Positions 35,940-48,915 of a stretch of 64,000 nt of DNA are shown here, one piece after another. Each line of letters starts with the position of its first letter. The first letter of the stretch is position 1. The notes under the pieces were generated by a model. The model made no database searches and was not told where the DNA came from. It saw only the letters and a program-made list of their open reading frames with translations. The translations under genes and the position numbers were made by a program. The DNA comes from Monomorium pharaonis (taxonomy: Eukaryota > Arthropoda > Insecta > Hymenoptera > Formicidae): the NCBI RefSeq assembly GCF_013373865.1, contig NC_050475.1, positions 5,595,001 to 5,659,000 of the forward strand, given 5' to 3'.

Positions 35940-36083
35940 AATCTCGCAGTAGTTAATGCAACTAAATGTCAAACAAGACACATAATAAAATCTCGCAGTA
36001 GTAAAATATCGTAGGATTTGAAGCGCACATAACGCAACGTAAATATCACTTTAAATAAATTAAAAAAATCACTTTAAATAAAT
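35940..36083. repeat. Short direct repeats in pairs
   Basis: AATCTCGCAGTAGT-like sequence occurs at 35940-35953 and again at 35989-36002. ATCACTTTAAATAAAT occurs at 36045-36060 and 36068-36083, a 23-bp period. These are small local duplications without recognised function. Confidence 0.6.
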
Positions 36084-36250
36084 AAGAAAATGTCCTGAAT
36101 ATCTGCGCTATCGCTTTTATGCAACAATTTCTTAAACAGATCAATTCTGATAATTATTTCTTCAATGTGGCATGATTTTGCAATTAAAGATAAAAAGATG
36201 TAAAAGCAATCTTCAGCGAACAATGAAATGTGAGGAAGTGAGAGCAGAAT

Positions 36251-39000
36251 CGCAGGATCGCGTGATAAATAAAAGCGCACTTTCGTTTCGAGTAGTTGAG
36301 TGCTCCTCGCGTGCCAAATTGTAAAAGATAAGGATTTAGCGAGCCTCTCATATTTACGGAACTATTGAAATATCGTATGTATCAGTGAGAATGAAAGTGT
36401 GAAGTGATTAAAGTGATCTACGTGAGGAAGAAATATGTTTACTTCCGACGATTGCGCTTCACAAATCACAAAAACTCATGAATGAGAAAAATCTGTGCCA
36501 TTATTCAGCCTTGAGCGCTTCAGAAGGATCGGATTTTCTTCTCTCCATGTATGCATGTTATTGATATTTACCGTGGGAGTTGCTAGACCGAGATTGCGAC
36601 TCGTCTCGTGAAAGTTCAAATAAAATGCCAGCAGTCGGCTTATGACACGACGATATCGAGTCGAGTACGCTTAATGTCGCATCTCGATCGCAGTTCTTCG
36701 ACCTCGTTTCGTGAGCAAAAAAATGTTCGGAAGACATTCGCAGGCTTAATTCAATTAATTTACGTTACGTTTAAGAAATTTGATTTACAAAAAATTTTTA
36801 ACTTATGTGTATATGTATTTAAGAACTTTATTATTAGATCCCTAGAGCGATTAAATTTTAAAAAATATTAACAGTTCTTTTTCTTCTTATATTAATTTAT
36901 TTCAGACTTTTTATTAATTTTAATTTTGATTAAATTTAATTTTATTGTTATTAAAAGAAATTCTTTTTGTTGCAGATAATGTACTTTTATACGAATTTTT
37001 TCGCAAAACTCGAAAAATAAGAAGATCCCAGGGGAGTTGCGAAGCAATCTGCGGTTACATGAAAAGATCTAGCTGAGAAGCACACAAGCCGGAGGGAATG
37101 TAAGATGGAAAGTGTGATGATCCGCTCTTGGCAAACTTGGCCTTGTCCTTGCCCTCGTCTCATCTTATGGAACGGCTCGAAGAGTTGCTCTCCCTAGTGC
37201 AGTGCTGATATGCCAGCGCGAACAGCTAACGGAGAGAGACGGAAAAGGACTGAGAAACGGGAAAAGAGATTATGCCGACGTGACAAGAGAGGAGCGGTCG
37301 CGTTAAGATCGGCACGTAATGACGGCACGTAAAGGCCGCCTCGATTGCGCTAATGGACATGTAATAACAACGATTTGCTCCGCAAATCGAGGGTGGGTTT
37401 TTCCGGTGCCGCGGAGTTCTGTTTCAAATTACAATCCGCGACGTACGAAAGTCAGTGGCAGCCACGTGCATCGTGATAGGAGAAATTATCTCTCCGGGGA
37501 ACGTATTCATCATTAACGTACGTCAATTTCCAGCTCGATCGGCATTATTGAAAGTGCTCGTCGAAATGCGAATGCGTGTTTCTCTTATTAAACTGAAGAT
37601 CAAGTGGGATGAGAGAGAGAGAGAGAGATCCTCGTGATTGCGACTTGGCGCGAAAAATATCTCTGAGGAAGGCTGAGAAAGTGTCGAAAAGTGCCCTTAC
37701 CACATGGCAATTGCTGATGGAAGATCGCAATAGTTGCCAGCTGTATTCACTGTGGTCACCGATTCGGAGTATTCAGACCAATTTGAGAGATCTTAATGCA
37801 TTCGGAATGATAGAAGAAGTCTCGCCGCATATTAGAAATAAGCTCCTCCGTCTCCTATCGTCCATTTATCTGAATGTTATCTAAGTCGAGATCGGAGAGC
37901 ACTTCGCACCTTTGCTCCTCTTAATTGCTCATCTGTCTTCGAAAGTCAACGTTTCGTTTCTTCGCGATTTATCTCCGAAACAAGAATAAAGTCGTTACTG
38001 ACCACTAGAACCGAACGATCTCCTGCGGTCCAGCGAGATAACGCGATTGCCTCCTGACGCCTCACCACGAGGTTGGCTCGACCGGGCAATTAATCGATAA
38101 TTAATGCCCGAGCGTCGGGGCAGCCGGTGTTCTCGGGCTTGATCCTCATCGTCGTTTGTAAAGATCCTTACCGCGATTGCTTTAGCCGCGGGCGAACACC
38201 TGCTTTCCTAGCGCCTCCGTAGCGCAAATAAGACGATCGCGAGCCACTTAAATAAATGATTCGCTCGGGCGATCGTTATAAGAGAAAGGCTTATCTCCCG
38301 CCACCGCGCGGGAGTCATTGTCACCGGAAGTACCGATTTACGCACGCGTGCGCGCGCGCACACAAATAGAAACGCACACAAGAATAAATTTCACGGTCGG
38401 CATTATCATCAGAATCGTCCTACTAACTCGCATTTCAAGTACCTGGCCAACGAGTTTCCTTCGATCTCTCACGCCGCGATTTATGCTCATATGAGCGATT
38501 CACGGTAGAGTGCTTTCAATGGCGAGAGCGCGACACAAAGTCACGATTCCACCCTCAAAATCGGCAGATGTATATCGAGGCAAGAGCAGGAAAGTCCCCT
38601 TTTTTACGCCGATCAAACGATCGGTCGGCCCGACTCGAACTGACTGGTTTACGCATTATAATTTTCGCAGTACCGTAATTATCGGTACCGCTCGACTGAC
38701 ACGATATATAGATTGCGATCGTAAAATATTCCCATGACTTTCCCTTCTACCGACGGTGTTTCTAATATAATATCCGGCCGTTATCGCGTCCGATCATCTC
38801 TGAATACTTCTACGTCTTCTTCCGTCACTTTTCGCATAAACGGGGGCTGATAATTATAAATTATGTAATTATTGTGATTACGATAATTATTATGGGATAA
38901 TAATTATAATTAAGGAGCCATACATTTCGACAAATTGTCGTACGAACAAGAGATAAAAGATTTAAGCGTATTCGGATATACAGTGTAGATATAAAATAAT
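36251..39000. other. GC-richer regulatory-looking island; no coding exon recognised
   Basis: The stretch about 37.0-38.7 kb is richer in CpG than its surroundings, with a short (AG)n at 37613-37628. Open frames of 60-91 codons occur but carry no domain. Candidates for what it is: a promoter, a conserved enhancer, or an untranslated first exon of Lac2 or of a gene on the + strand. Confidence 0.4.
36264..36300 (+). promoter_or_regulatory. Possible TATA/initiator promoter
   Basis: ATAAATAAAAG at about 36265 lies about 25-30 bp before TAGTTGAGTG, which resembles an arthropod initiator context. The following 150 bp are rich in GTGA/AAGTG motifs seen in insect 5' leaders. No coding exon downstream on the + strand was recognised, so this is a weak call. 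Confidence 0.25.
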
Positions 39001-42000
39001 GTAGATATGAAATAATACGTAGAACAAAGAGCTTTAATCAAATTCATATCATGCAATAAGTACATGATATTATCAAACATCGTAAATAGATTACTAGATA
39101 AATTTAAAATTTGCACAAGGGAAGAAATCTTGATCCTGTAATATCACAGAGATTTAAACAATTCCAATATTATCTTATTTAATTTTAATATAGTTAGAGC
39201 ATTCTATTTATTATTCTAATCTTAAGTTTACCAAGTTTCACTGAGACTGACCTTCGTTTTTATATGTTCCGTTGCGATATGGAAAAAAAACGGAGTATGT
39301 CGATTGTTACGAGGAGTCAGTCATGAACGTGAAATTTTTCCAACAATCTGAATGCAATCGTACTTAAGAGGCGTGTACGTGAAATGTAATAACGAAATAA
39401 TTTGATTGCAGTAATGATAAAGAGCGGGTCATTACGTTAAGGCCTTTTGTTATTAAGATCAACGGAGAAAGTGAAATTTTAGTAATAACGCGTACATGGT
39501 ACGCTGCAAATTACAACAGAAGGCATGGTCAATCAGGGCACATAGTTTTCATCTAATTTTTTATGTCTCATTTACCTTTACTAGTTATTTAATCGCATAG
39601 TTCGAGACACTCGAGGCTTTCTAAATTTTGAATTCATTGATTAACATTCTTAGTGTTCATTCGGGAAGATGCATCTCAATTTTATAATTTTGTAATTTTT
39701 ATATACACGGTATTTCATAACATAATTTTAATAAGATTGCAACAGGCAAAGAATACCAAATATTTATATAACTTTTATTAGTAAATTTTATTAGATGAAT
39801 ATTATTCTCCTAATTATTTATTCAAAGTATTCATCTTCTGCATAAACATGCATTGTACTACAAAACACCGCGAACACGTTATCTGTAACTTGATAATTAA
39901 ACTAAATGCATATAAACTCTGAATTCATTCCTGAAGTTATGCACATGTTACAAAACATTTTATATACAATTCTATACGTATATGTAATTTATATATAGAA
40001 AAATGCAATGCATTCGAGGGTTAATGTTATCGCGCCTTGTAATTTAGCCTTTAAATAAATTCAATTACAACGCATTTCTCGAAAGGAATCACATTGCGTA
40101 ATGTAAGATGGATGCATAACATTACACGTTTTCATTGGGTAAACATGTTCCGTTTCCACGCAACGCCACAATCTTGATATTCACAACATGTGCATAAGTT
40201 ACATATCTCTATTTGCGGATCGACCTACGGCGAGCTCTTTGAGTAACCGGCCTGTGCTGCAACATTGTTACGCGGCCCGTACAGAGAGACGCTGGGTAAT
40301 TGCCACGGAGAATCACGTCACGCTCGCAGACCCGGCGAACACCTAGACGCGAAGGTCTTGGTCCGAGGTACCGCTGCATCACGATGCGAGATGCACGCGT
40401 CGCGTTGCACGGTTGTTTGACTGCGCGGCTAATGCACCCTTCTGATTGGTTCAGCCGATCCCTGCCGTCTTTATTGTAAGCGCATCAGTAGAAGCAGTCA
40501 ATTAATGTCAGCCGTGCTATTGCGTTACTACATTGAACTTTATGCACCGTTCGTTGCTCTTTTCGCTTCTGTTCATTAACCAAACAAAAAGCTGCATAGA
40601 ATAGGAAAGTCGTGATGTAACGTGATTCTAATAATTAAAAGATATGAAACGGTGTACAAATCAAGTTGAATTTATAAAAAAAAGATCAAAGAATATAATT
40701 TAACTGGAAAACTGAGATTGACTATATGAACGATCACGTTATTGTTACTAAATTTGTATCAGGATAAATCACATTTTGCTCAATTTTGCTTAATGAATTT
40801 TAAGGCAAAATGTCTCGTAATGGGAAACTACATTCTTGAGGAGTCATGAGAATTTAATCAACTTGTGCCGAGATTGCCAAATAATACTTGGTGTTTACAC
40901 GACAGCATGGTCCGCAATATTCCAGCGTATTAACAAGACTGTGATAAGGTATGATTTGTTTGCTCATTTCGTTAAGATTAGTATGGGATAACGTTTCTTC
41001 TTCCTGTAATGCCTTTCATAAATGAAGAATATAATATATGTATACGTTCAAGTATATAATAAAACAAAGATTATTTTTATTAACAAATAGAAAATGTATA
41101 ATACGTTAAAATGTATTTATGCTTTATTATAGTTATTACTATTTAAAAAATGCATTTTAAAGTAGGAAATATAAAATATCTTAAAGAAATTATTTCATAG
41201 AATTTATAATTTTTAATAATACAATATCAAAAGTTTATTTAAATACAAACTTAGATATATAATTTCATAGATATACGAATTTAATATTTAATTCTTTCAA
41301 TTAAAGTTTTTTTATAAATTTTATATAAGTGGCAAGAGACAAAATATATTTAAAATATACAGCAACAGAGACTAAACCGATTAAAACTTCTATAATAGAA
41401 CAATTTAGTACTAGACAGAAGTTTATTTTCTTCTCTCAATGAAAATAAGAAAACACCTATTGTAGAAGTGTGGGAGTATCTAGGACAATCCATTATCGCA
41501 ATATTATTGTGATTAACCATTATTATAAAGCCGTACGTTAATTGAAATCGAGGTACAAACAGTTATCAATTAGCGCGGCGAGAAAGTATCGATTATAATT
41601 GTAGAACCATAATCAAACGCTAATATCACATATTATCGATATTTGCCTTTTTTCTATACGTGATGTTTTATTTTTGTCCTACATTGTGCAAAATTTTTTA
41701 CTTTCCGAATTTTAATAAATTTCTTAACTAGCTTCCATATAATCTAAATGTTAAGATATAATCTTTAATAAAATTTTTATTCAAAATTATTTACTAAAAA
41801 ATTTTATGTAAATTAAACAAACGTGTGTTAATAATATTCTTACTAAGAAAGAAGTCGAATCCAAATTTCATTATCTTTGATATTTATGAAAGAATTAATT
41901 CCTGTTGTTTATTACTTACATTGTTTAATACCTATTATTTATTTTTATTAAGCCATACATTTTTAAAATTGCGCGTGTACATAAGAGTAATTTAAGTGTG

Positions 42001-44091
42001 TACTAATTATTTATGGCATTTTGATTATTTAGAGCTTTCTACAAGCGATATTATTCGGTCTAATCATCGTATCTATTCGAGAGCATGATTTGCTGGAAGG
42101 TATACGGATTATGCGCTCTTATCGGATATAGGATCTCCGGGCAATGTATGAATTATATATCCCGTAATGGCATAGTTACGTCTGGGTCATTGCCACTTGT
42201 CAGGAAAAAAGAGCTTATTCTGCTCCTTTCTCTGCTTCATATTTCTCCCATTTTCCGTCCGCCGGCGAAACGAGCGGTAGTTCGATCGTTTTGCTTGTTT
42301 CCGCGAGATTATAAATCTCGTCCTTTGTCCGCGAGCGAATGGGTCTAGCAAAGCTCTGATTATAGAGAATTATGTGTAGCCTTGCATTATGCCGTATCAT
42401 TTTCTCGTCTGGGAATACTTCCCGAAGTTTTGTACGACACATTATCGCGTTATTTAATGCAACGTCAATCGTTGCGAAGTTATGCAAAGGCAAACGCTTT
42501 CCTTCCCCTTCCTTCCTTCTCTCACGGGAAGAAGTTCGAAATTTCATAATAATGTTACATTGTCTAGGTAAGACGTTATGCAATGAGAACTGCGAGAGAG
42601 AGAAATTACGTGGAGCCAATTGATACGATTATTGACGCCGGTAGAATTTTTCTTAGGCAATCACGTAATCGATCAACGATTTACGATCAACTTTTTACGA
42701 ACTGCGTTTTAATTATCTTGAGAAGACTTGCTATTAATCTTTGCTTAAATTTTTGTATCGAACTATTGTACTATATATGTTTGATATATAATACAATAAA
42801 ATTCATTTTTTACTGTTTTTTATTTGCAAGAAGGAATTCTTGATCATAATTATTACGATAAATTTTATTCACAGAACACTTCTTTTATTTACTGAAGAAG
42901 CGATATTTCTGCCTCTGAATGAAATATTACAGTGTCACTGTGTGTATCAACACTTTCTATGAAGAAACCATTTTTTGCCAGTAAAAGAAAGCGAGAATGA
43001 AAACAAAAATAAAACATCTTTTGAGAATCTATATTAATAATGTTATTGATTTTAGATCATGTGAATCTGGAAGGCGTTAGTGCCTTGCGATTAATTTCTC
43101 TACGTCATATTATTTGGTATGACGTGCAATTTCTTTGCCCTATTATTTTCCTTGTAATCTAATATCGATTGCTTTGTGCATCTAAATGTCATTCAAGCAA
43201 CATGTCTCTGTTGTAACACATAATACATTGATTAAACAGAAAGTTTCGATCGCGTTGTTACGACATGGAAACGCGTCGCATGCAAATAGAATTAGAACAA
43301 AATTTATCGTTACGATTACTACACGGAAAGAATTTTCTCTTAAAAATTACCCTGAAAATCATGGTAATTGTGGGACAACGTAAACCTTGAAAAATTTTAC
43401 TATACTTTTGACAAAATTTACTAAAATTTTAATATAATTTGGCAAAGTTTTGTAAATTTTATTATACTTCTAACTAAATTTACTAAAACTTTGCTTATTA
43501 AAATTTTACTAAATTTTAATCTCTCCGTGTATAATTAGGATACGTCGAGCACACCTCCTTTTTAATTTTTAAATTCATTCTTTTTTCGAAAATAGTTTTA
43601 AAACGTTCCATGGCATATTTTTCAGTTTATCTTAATAAAATACTCAAAAATGTCTATTATTAAATAAGTTTCAAATTTTTACAAAAAATTAACAAGATAC
43701 ATATGTTAATATTTTAAAGTCTGTTTAATTTTTATTTTTAAATAAGAGAATATCCTATACAGGTTTCATTTTTAATTTATTAATTTGTTATTAATAATTT
43801 ATTAGAACTGACATTTTTTCAAGCAAAATTAAATAAGAAAAATCAGATACGGGTAATCGAAAAATATCATTCTTCAAAGAATAAGTATCTTTGATATTTT
43901 ATAGAAATGCTAAACGCACATTAAGGTTTGATACAATACATACATATACGATAAAATTATAGAAAAAGGAAAAGGTATGTAAACATATGTAACATGTCCA
44001 TAATTGATTCATCAGACGTAACTATCACATTTTTTAATCAAAATATTAATTAAACAAGCGCAAGAATATAAACGAGTCTGCCCTTTTGCAG
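39001..44091. other. Gene-poor AT-rich DNA
   Basis: No supported exon. A GC-richer patch at about 40.2-40.5 kb contains an inverted CCAAT-type sequence (GATTGGTT, near 40444). A stretch at 42.1-42.6 kb is open on both strands (87 and 134 codons) without any recognisable family. One MITE-like element is described separately. Confidence 0.5.
43320..43531. mobile_element. MITE-like element with terminal inverted repeats
   Basis: Left end TACACGGAAAGA (43320-43331) and right end TCTCTCCGTGTA (43520-43531) are inverted copies with one mismatch. If the outer TA is the target duplication, the repeat proper is CACGG(A/G)(A)AGA. The 212-bp element has no coding capacity, and its inside is made of diverged TTTACTAAAATTT-like units. 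The TA duplication and short size fit a Tc1/mariner-type MITE, but the family is inferred. Confidence 0.55.
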
Positions 44092-44134
44092 CTGATATAC
44101 CATCACGTAGGCTCATTTATCATCAGCCCGACTC
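44092..44134 (+). other. Possible 43-nt microexon
   Basis: CCCTTTTGCAG precedes and GTAAGT follows an open stretch of 43 nt. Two frames are open. No neighbouring exon with compatible phase was recognised, so it may be a chance pairing of splice-like sites. Confidence 0.15.
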
Positions 44135-46206
44135 GTAAGTACGAAGGATCATCCTTGCAGTAGTAGTCTGGTTGTTCGAGTTTAACTGCACACGGAAGCA
44201 TAAATCTTTTTATTATGACTGCAGTTGATAGACTACTCGCACGAGGCATTTGAACATACAAGAAGACATCCGCATTTCACATTTTACGCTACGCTAAACG
44301 CGAGATCTGATTTTGACAAAATAATGGAAATATCCTATTTTTTAATTTCAATAAAATTTAATTCAGATGCAGCTTGACATCAATAATAATTAGTGATTTA
44401 TTATTATCTAACGATGTAAATCATATTCAAGCAATTTAGATCATATCCATGAAAGGACGATAAGCGAACAATTTCGCGAGATGACTTTAAAGTGAGTCAG
44501 CATTGCTTAACAAAAGGGTCGAGCCCTTTGAACGATTCTGTTCACAAAGGTGAACTCCGTTCGGATATCAATCGCTTGAGGCGACGATCGACCAACCGCC
44601 CGCGCAAAATCGATTTTGCTTCGATTCGAACAATTGTCTATGTGTCGGCGAAGTGATGCAGAAAGCGTGACACAGTTTTCGATGGCTGATGCCTGAGACA
44701 GCTGCTTTGGAAATAGAGAGTGGTCGGTCTGTTTCGCACACGGAGATCCAGATTCCACTTCCTCCTTACATTTGCATCCGCGATGTTTTCACCGGCGAAA
44801 TTACCTTTCGCCTTCGCCTTTGCGAATCGGAACACGTACTGTTGCGGTCTTTTGGTGATCAATTAATGGGATTCGTGTTGAATTTTCCCGCGTTGAAAAA
44901 ACCGTATTTTTTGATTATATAATAACAAAAATACATATCCTTATACATAGCGGAATAACGTATTAAGGACATATAAACCAAGAAAGTAGCTACACTTTTT
45001 TTGATACAATACCTATTAATTGAAAGACGGTTCTAATATATAATATTTTTAAACAATTTTTCAAGATACAGCATACATCGTGTTGAATTGAAAAAATTTA
45101 ATAGAATTCTATAATACATTAAAAATAAAAAAGTTTGATGCCTAAATTTTTGATAATATTTTATTAGATTTAGTTATAACTCATACCTTTTTAATAGATT
45201 ATTAAAAAATTATTTTGAAAAATATTAAGATTGTAAAGAACTTTGCACACATTTATGTCAGTCAGTTTCTCCTGTCTTTTTAGCGAATTACTTAATAGTT
45301 ACATTTAAACGCAAATGATTATACCGTATCCTTGTGTAAGTAATAAGCGAATAATTCAGTCTACAGGTCCTTTGATCAGCACGGTCGTGACGTGCGTAAT
45401 GAAAAAACGGCGGTATATTTCGACCTTGCCGTTCGGTACTGCCGTTCTTTAACCGATAAAGACAGGATGGCATTAAGCAGTCAACGACCGGCAGGAAAGC
45501 AACCGGGCTAGTTTCGTAAGGCCGTACATCGGGCGCGCCGTTGGTCTCGCCCAATGTCAAGTGCACGCGCCCAAGGTACTCCGGCTTCATCTCGTTTAAC
45601 GCCGACTTAATGGCCCGCCCGGAGTGCGCGCAATCGTTACGTAAAGAAGATCCGACAGGGTTATTTAAGCTCAACAAAAGCGAGAAATATATAGGCGCGA
45701 GCACGTATACAAATAAATTAGTACAAACGTGTATTATATATTTGGCAAAATTGCTAAATACGTATTGAATAAGTTTTCATTATATTTCTCATTTGGTACT
45801 AATTTGTATGCAAATAAATGTTGGAAATCGTAGCCTAATATTTCAGGAACATTACAATGATATTTAATCTTTCACTAATAACAAATGTATTGCAACACGT
45901 TGCAAAAAACTTATAATATATTCATATTAAATAATATATTCATACTTCAATCATACTTGTGAGTCTCTTAAATCACATCGCCTTTGAAAAATATTAAAAC
46001 TTGTAAATTAAAAGTCTTAAAAAGTAATTAATAATTCTTAAAAAGTAATTAAAAGGAAAAGTAAAAAAAAAAGAACTTGAGAAACTTGACTTCTAGTAGC
46101 GTTCTGAGGTATTATGTCGAATGTTTCTGTTATTTTTTTGATCGGCTATTTATTAAATTGTATTAAACGTTGTAAGCAAGCTCAACATTTCGTATAAGAT
46201 ATGCTA

Positions 46207-46239
46207 CATATATATATTATATATATATATATATATATA
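46207..46239. repeat. (TA)n microsatellite
   Basis: Near-perfect TA run interrupted once by TT. Confidence 0.85.
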
Positions 46240-48884
46240 GTATAATAATATTGCTAGAAGTAGATGAACGCATACGACCGAGCGTTATCAATGCACCCTT
46301 TATGAGAATGTGTGCGAAAGAACGCGAGTTCTTGTCTCAAAGTAATTAAGTTAATTAACGAAATCATACGGTTAGTGGATCCTTTCTCTGCGACCTACTA
46401 ATTAGAAACCTTGGCCTGTGTGCACGAGTTAGTCCGCCCTGCAGGTCAAGAGGATGCATCGCTCTTGTAATCGTTTGCAAGTATGATTACTAGTTATACG
46501 CTCGAGGGCTGTTAGCTGTCAATTCGTATGTTACGTTTTACGAACGGCGAAATAGGTCGATTATACAAGCTATATTAAACTTACTTGTAATGATGTTTTT
46601 GCAATATTCCTTTTTTGCGTTTGTAAAAATTTAAACAATATATTAAGCAAAAATATCGCTGTTGAAAGAAAGCATCAATTCTTTTCTTGCAAAAGAAGAA
46701 AATGACTAAATAATATGAGAGATAATTTAGCTCATAAAATTACAAACTTTTTACAAAGTTGGAAGCTGCGATATGTACGAGGGTACTCGAGGACTAAAAT
46801 GATTTCCAATGTGTTATATGGCCAGTAAATTTCTTTTCATTGTATTGCTTTTGATGTTAAGTCCTTAACGGTTCACGATGAATCGACGGGCAACTTGTGA
46901 TATAATGTCGCGACTGAAAAGGTACCGACTTGTGAAAGATTGTGAATATCGGGGATTTCGCAAAAAACGTGATTCGAATACTCTTTTATTTCTCACAAAT
47001 GTTTTTTTAAAGACGTGCACAGTGACCGAGAAACATCCCGCGTTTTTCTTTCATTCCCGCTAAGAACCGAAGGCTTGTGGAAAGTTTATATGACTATAAT
47101 GTTAGTGTTTTAGAGAATTTGCACATAAGTCATTTTTGATGTTAGATGATAGCTCGGGAAAGTTTTACATTGCATATAGACTAGGAAAAACATATGAATT
47201 ACGCAAAACTAAAGAAATAATAATCAACTACGTAAGGAAAGAAAGTTATATTCGAGGTGCTTAACTGATTTTAATGCAAACATGCATAAGTATGCATCAC
47301 GGTATCGTTTTTTACGATGTAATCGTAAGTCTCTACCGGAAACAGGAAAAAATCTGCTAAAGAAAATCTATACCGATCGTTACTTCGCGCACCGTAAATC
47401 TGGTCACGATTTAAACGAAGGTAATTGGATTTAATTAATGATTCTATTCAACTGCTACTTTGATTTTTTATTTCCACTCATAATGTGGTACTAAATAGAT
47501 AACGAGAGGAAAGTTTTGTGTAAATAGCCGCAGTTTATGGAAATTAAGCAAATCATTTATCGGCAACGCGCAACGAATGATTAAATGCCATAATATATAA
47601 TATTTCAACATTATAATGAACATTAATGTGACAAGCGTCGTAAAAAAAATGAACGAATTCTTACAAGTATGTTATATTCGTAAAATGTTGGCTTCTCATG
47701 GATCAATCATTCGATTCCGCAGTGACACGACATGTCAGTTTAATGAAGTCGTCAGATATGTAATAACGCTATTAGCAGAGATAGATTTGCGCATCGACGA
47801 AATGGGATGATGGATAGAAACTTGTTGAGTCCGATCTATTATTCTATAATTATTTTGCATAAATTGGTTATAAAAATAAAAAAACTCTGTTTCTATTTAT
47901 TACGACGTTATCATGCGAATGCTATTTACACAAATTCTCAAAATAACTAAAAAATCTCATGATAAATGACAGCCTGTAGTGTTGCTACTTTTTGACAGTG
48001 ATAAATTGTGCTGCATGTAGGTCGAGCATGTTTATCTTGAAGTTTCTAAAATACGATAATAGTCAAGTTATAAAATTGTTAAAGAAATATTATAAAAATT
48101 ACCATGTGTGAAAATATTTATAAGCTATATAACACATTAATATACATAAAATATTTTATAATTATAAGTATATTGGTTAATAAATCTTACCAAAAGCTAA
48201 CGGATATTCACGGTTCTAATTTAAAAAATTTATATTTTTTTATATTGTATTTATATCTATTGAATATGATTTTATTTTATGTTACTATAAGATATCATAA
48301 TTTTCGTATTGTTTTCCCTTCTCTTTTTATTATTTTTGTATTCTTCATTTTTTATTGAAAATTTTCGTTAAAATAATTTTCAGTAAAAGATTCAAAAGAG
48401 AAATCATGTAATTAGATAATATATGTATGCAAACTCTTGCTAGATATAATCCCTTTTGTCATCGTACAGACGTGGGTGTCGTGATCTTTCTTTCAAGCCC
48501 TATTATCCCGGACCCCTTCATTTTCCATCGCGCGACCTTTAACGTATATCGGTTGCACTTGTTGTTGGTTAACTGCAGAATAATAGCGATTGCAGATATA
48601 TCGATACAACGACGAGATCTCTTAAGATTACTTAGCAACGTGCCATAGATTAAGTAATATTTATTTAATGATTTAGAGTTTTCCATGTTCCGTAAATAAA
48701 TATTTTATACTAACTTATTCGTGTATATGTTTAAATACGTGTTATTTAATACACAAATTTATTAATAAGATATTATTTATCATATAGTAATTTTATTTTA
48801 ATCATCGATCGTAATTAGACTATATAAAAATAAGTAATAACATACGAGGATTTTTTCAAAGCATTTTTTTTTCAAATTCTCTCT

Positions 48885-48913
<29 letters not shown>
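48885..48913. repeat. (TG)n microsatellite
   Basis: About 14 uninterrupted TG units. Confidence 0.92.

Positions 48914-48915
<2 letters not shown>

Larger units (their letters stand above)
30350..36250. other. Upstream of the visible Lac2 exons; probably its long first intron; no exon recognised
   Basis: AT-rich with a GC-richer island at about 33.0-33.5 kb and another at 33.9-34.7 kb. Lac2 genes often have a long first intron, so this may be transcribed. On the - strand I looked for a short ORF beginning with ATG, hydrophobic, and ending in G|GT in phase 1; donors inspected here (for example near 31204, 33262, 34040 and 35025) do not give a signal peptide. A (TG)n run lies at 31730-31748. 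Confidence 0.5.

Noticed and set aside
42215..42619. Open frame of 134 codons on the - strand
   Set aside because: Matched by open frames on the + strand in the same GC-richer patch; no motif recognised.
45288..45704. Open frame of 138 codons on the - strand with a mildly hydrophobic start
   Set aside because: The start is only weakly like a signal peptide, the rest has no known pattern, and no splice partners are evident.
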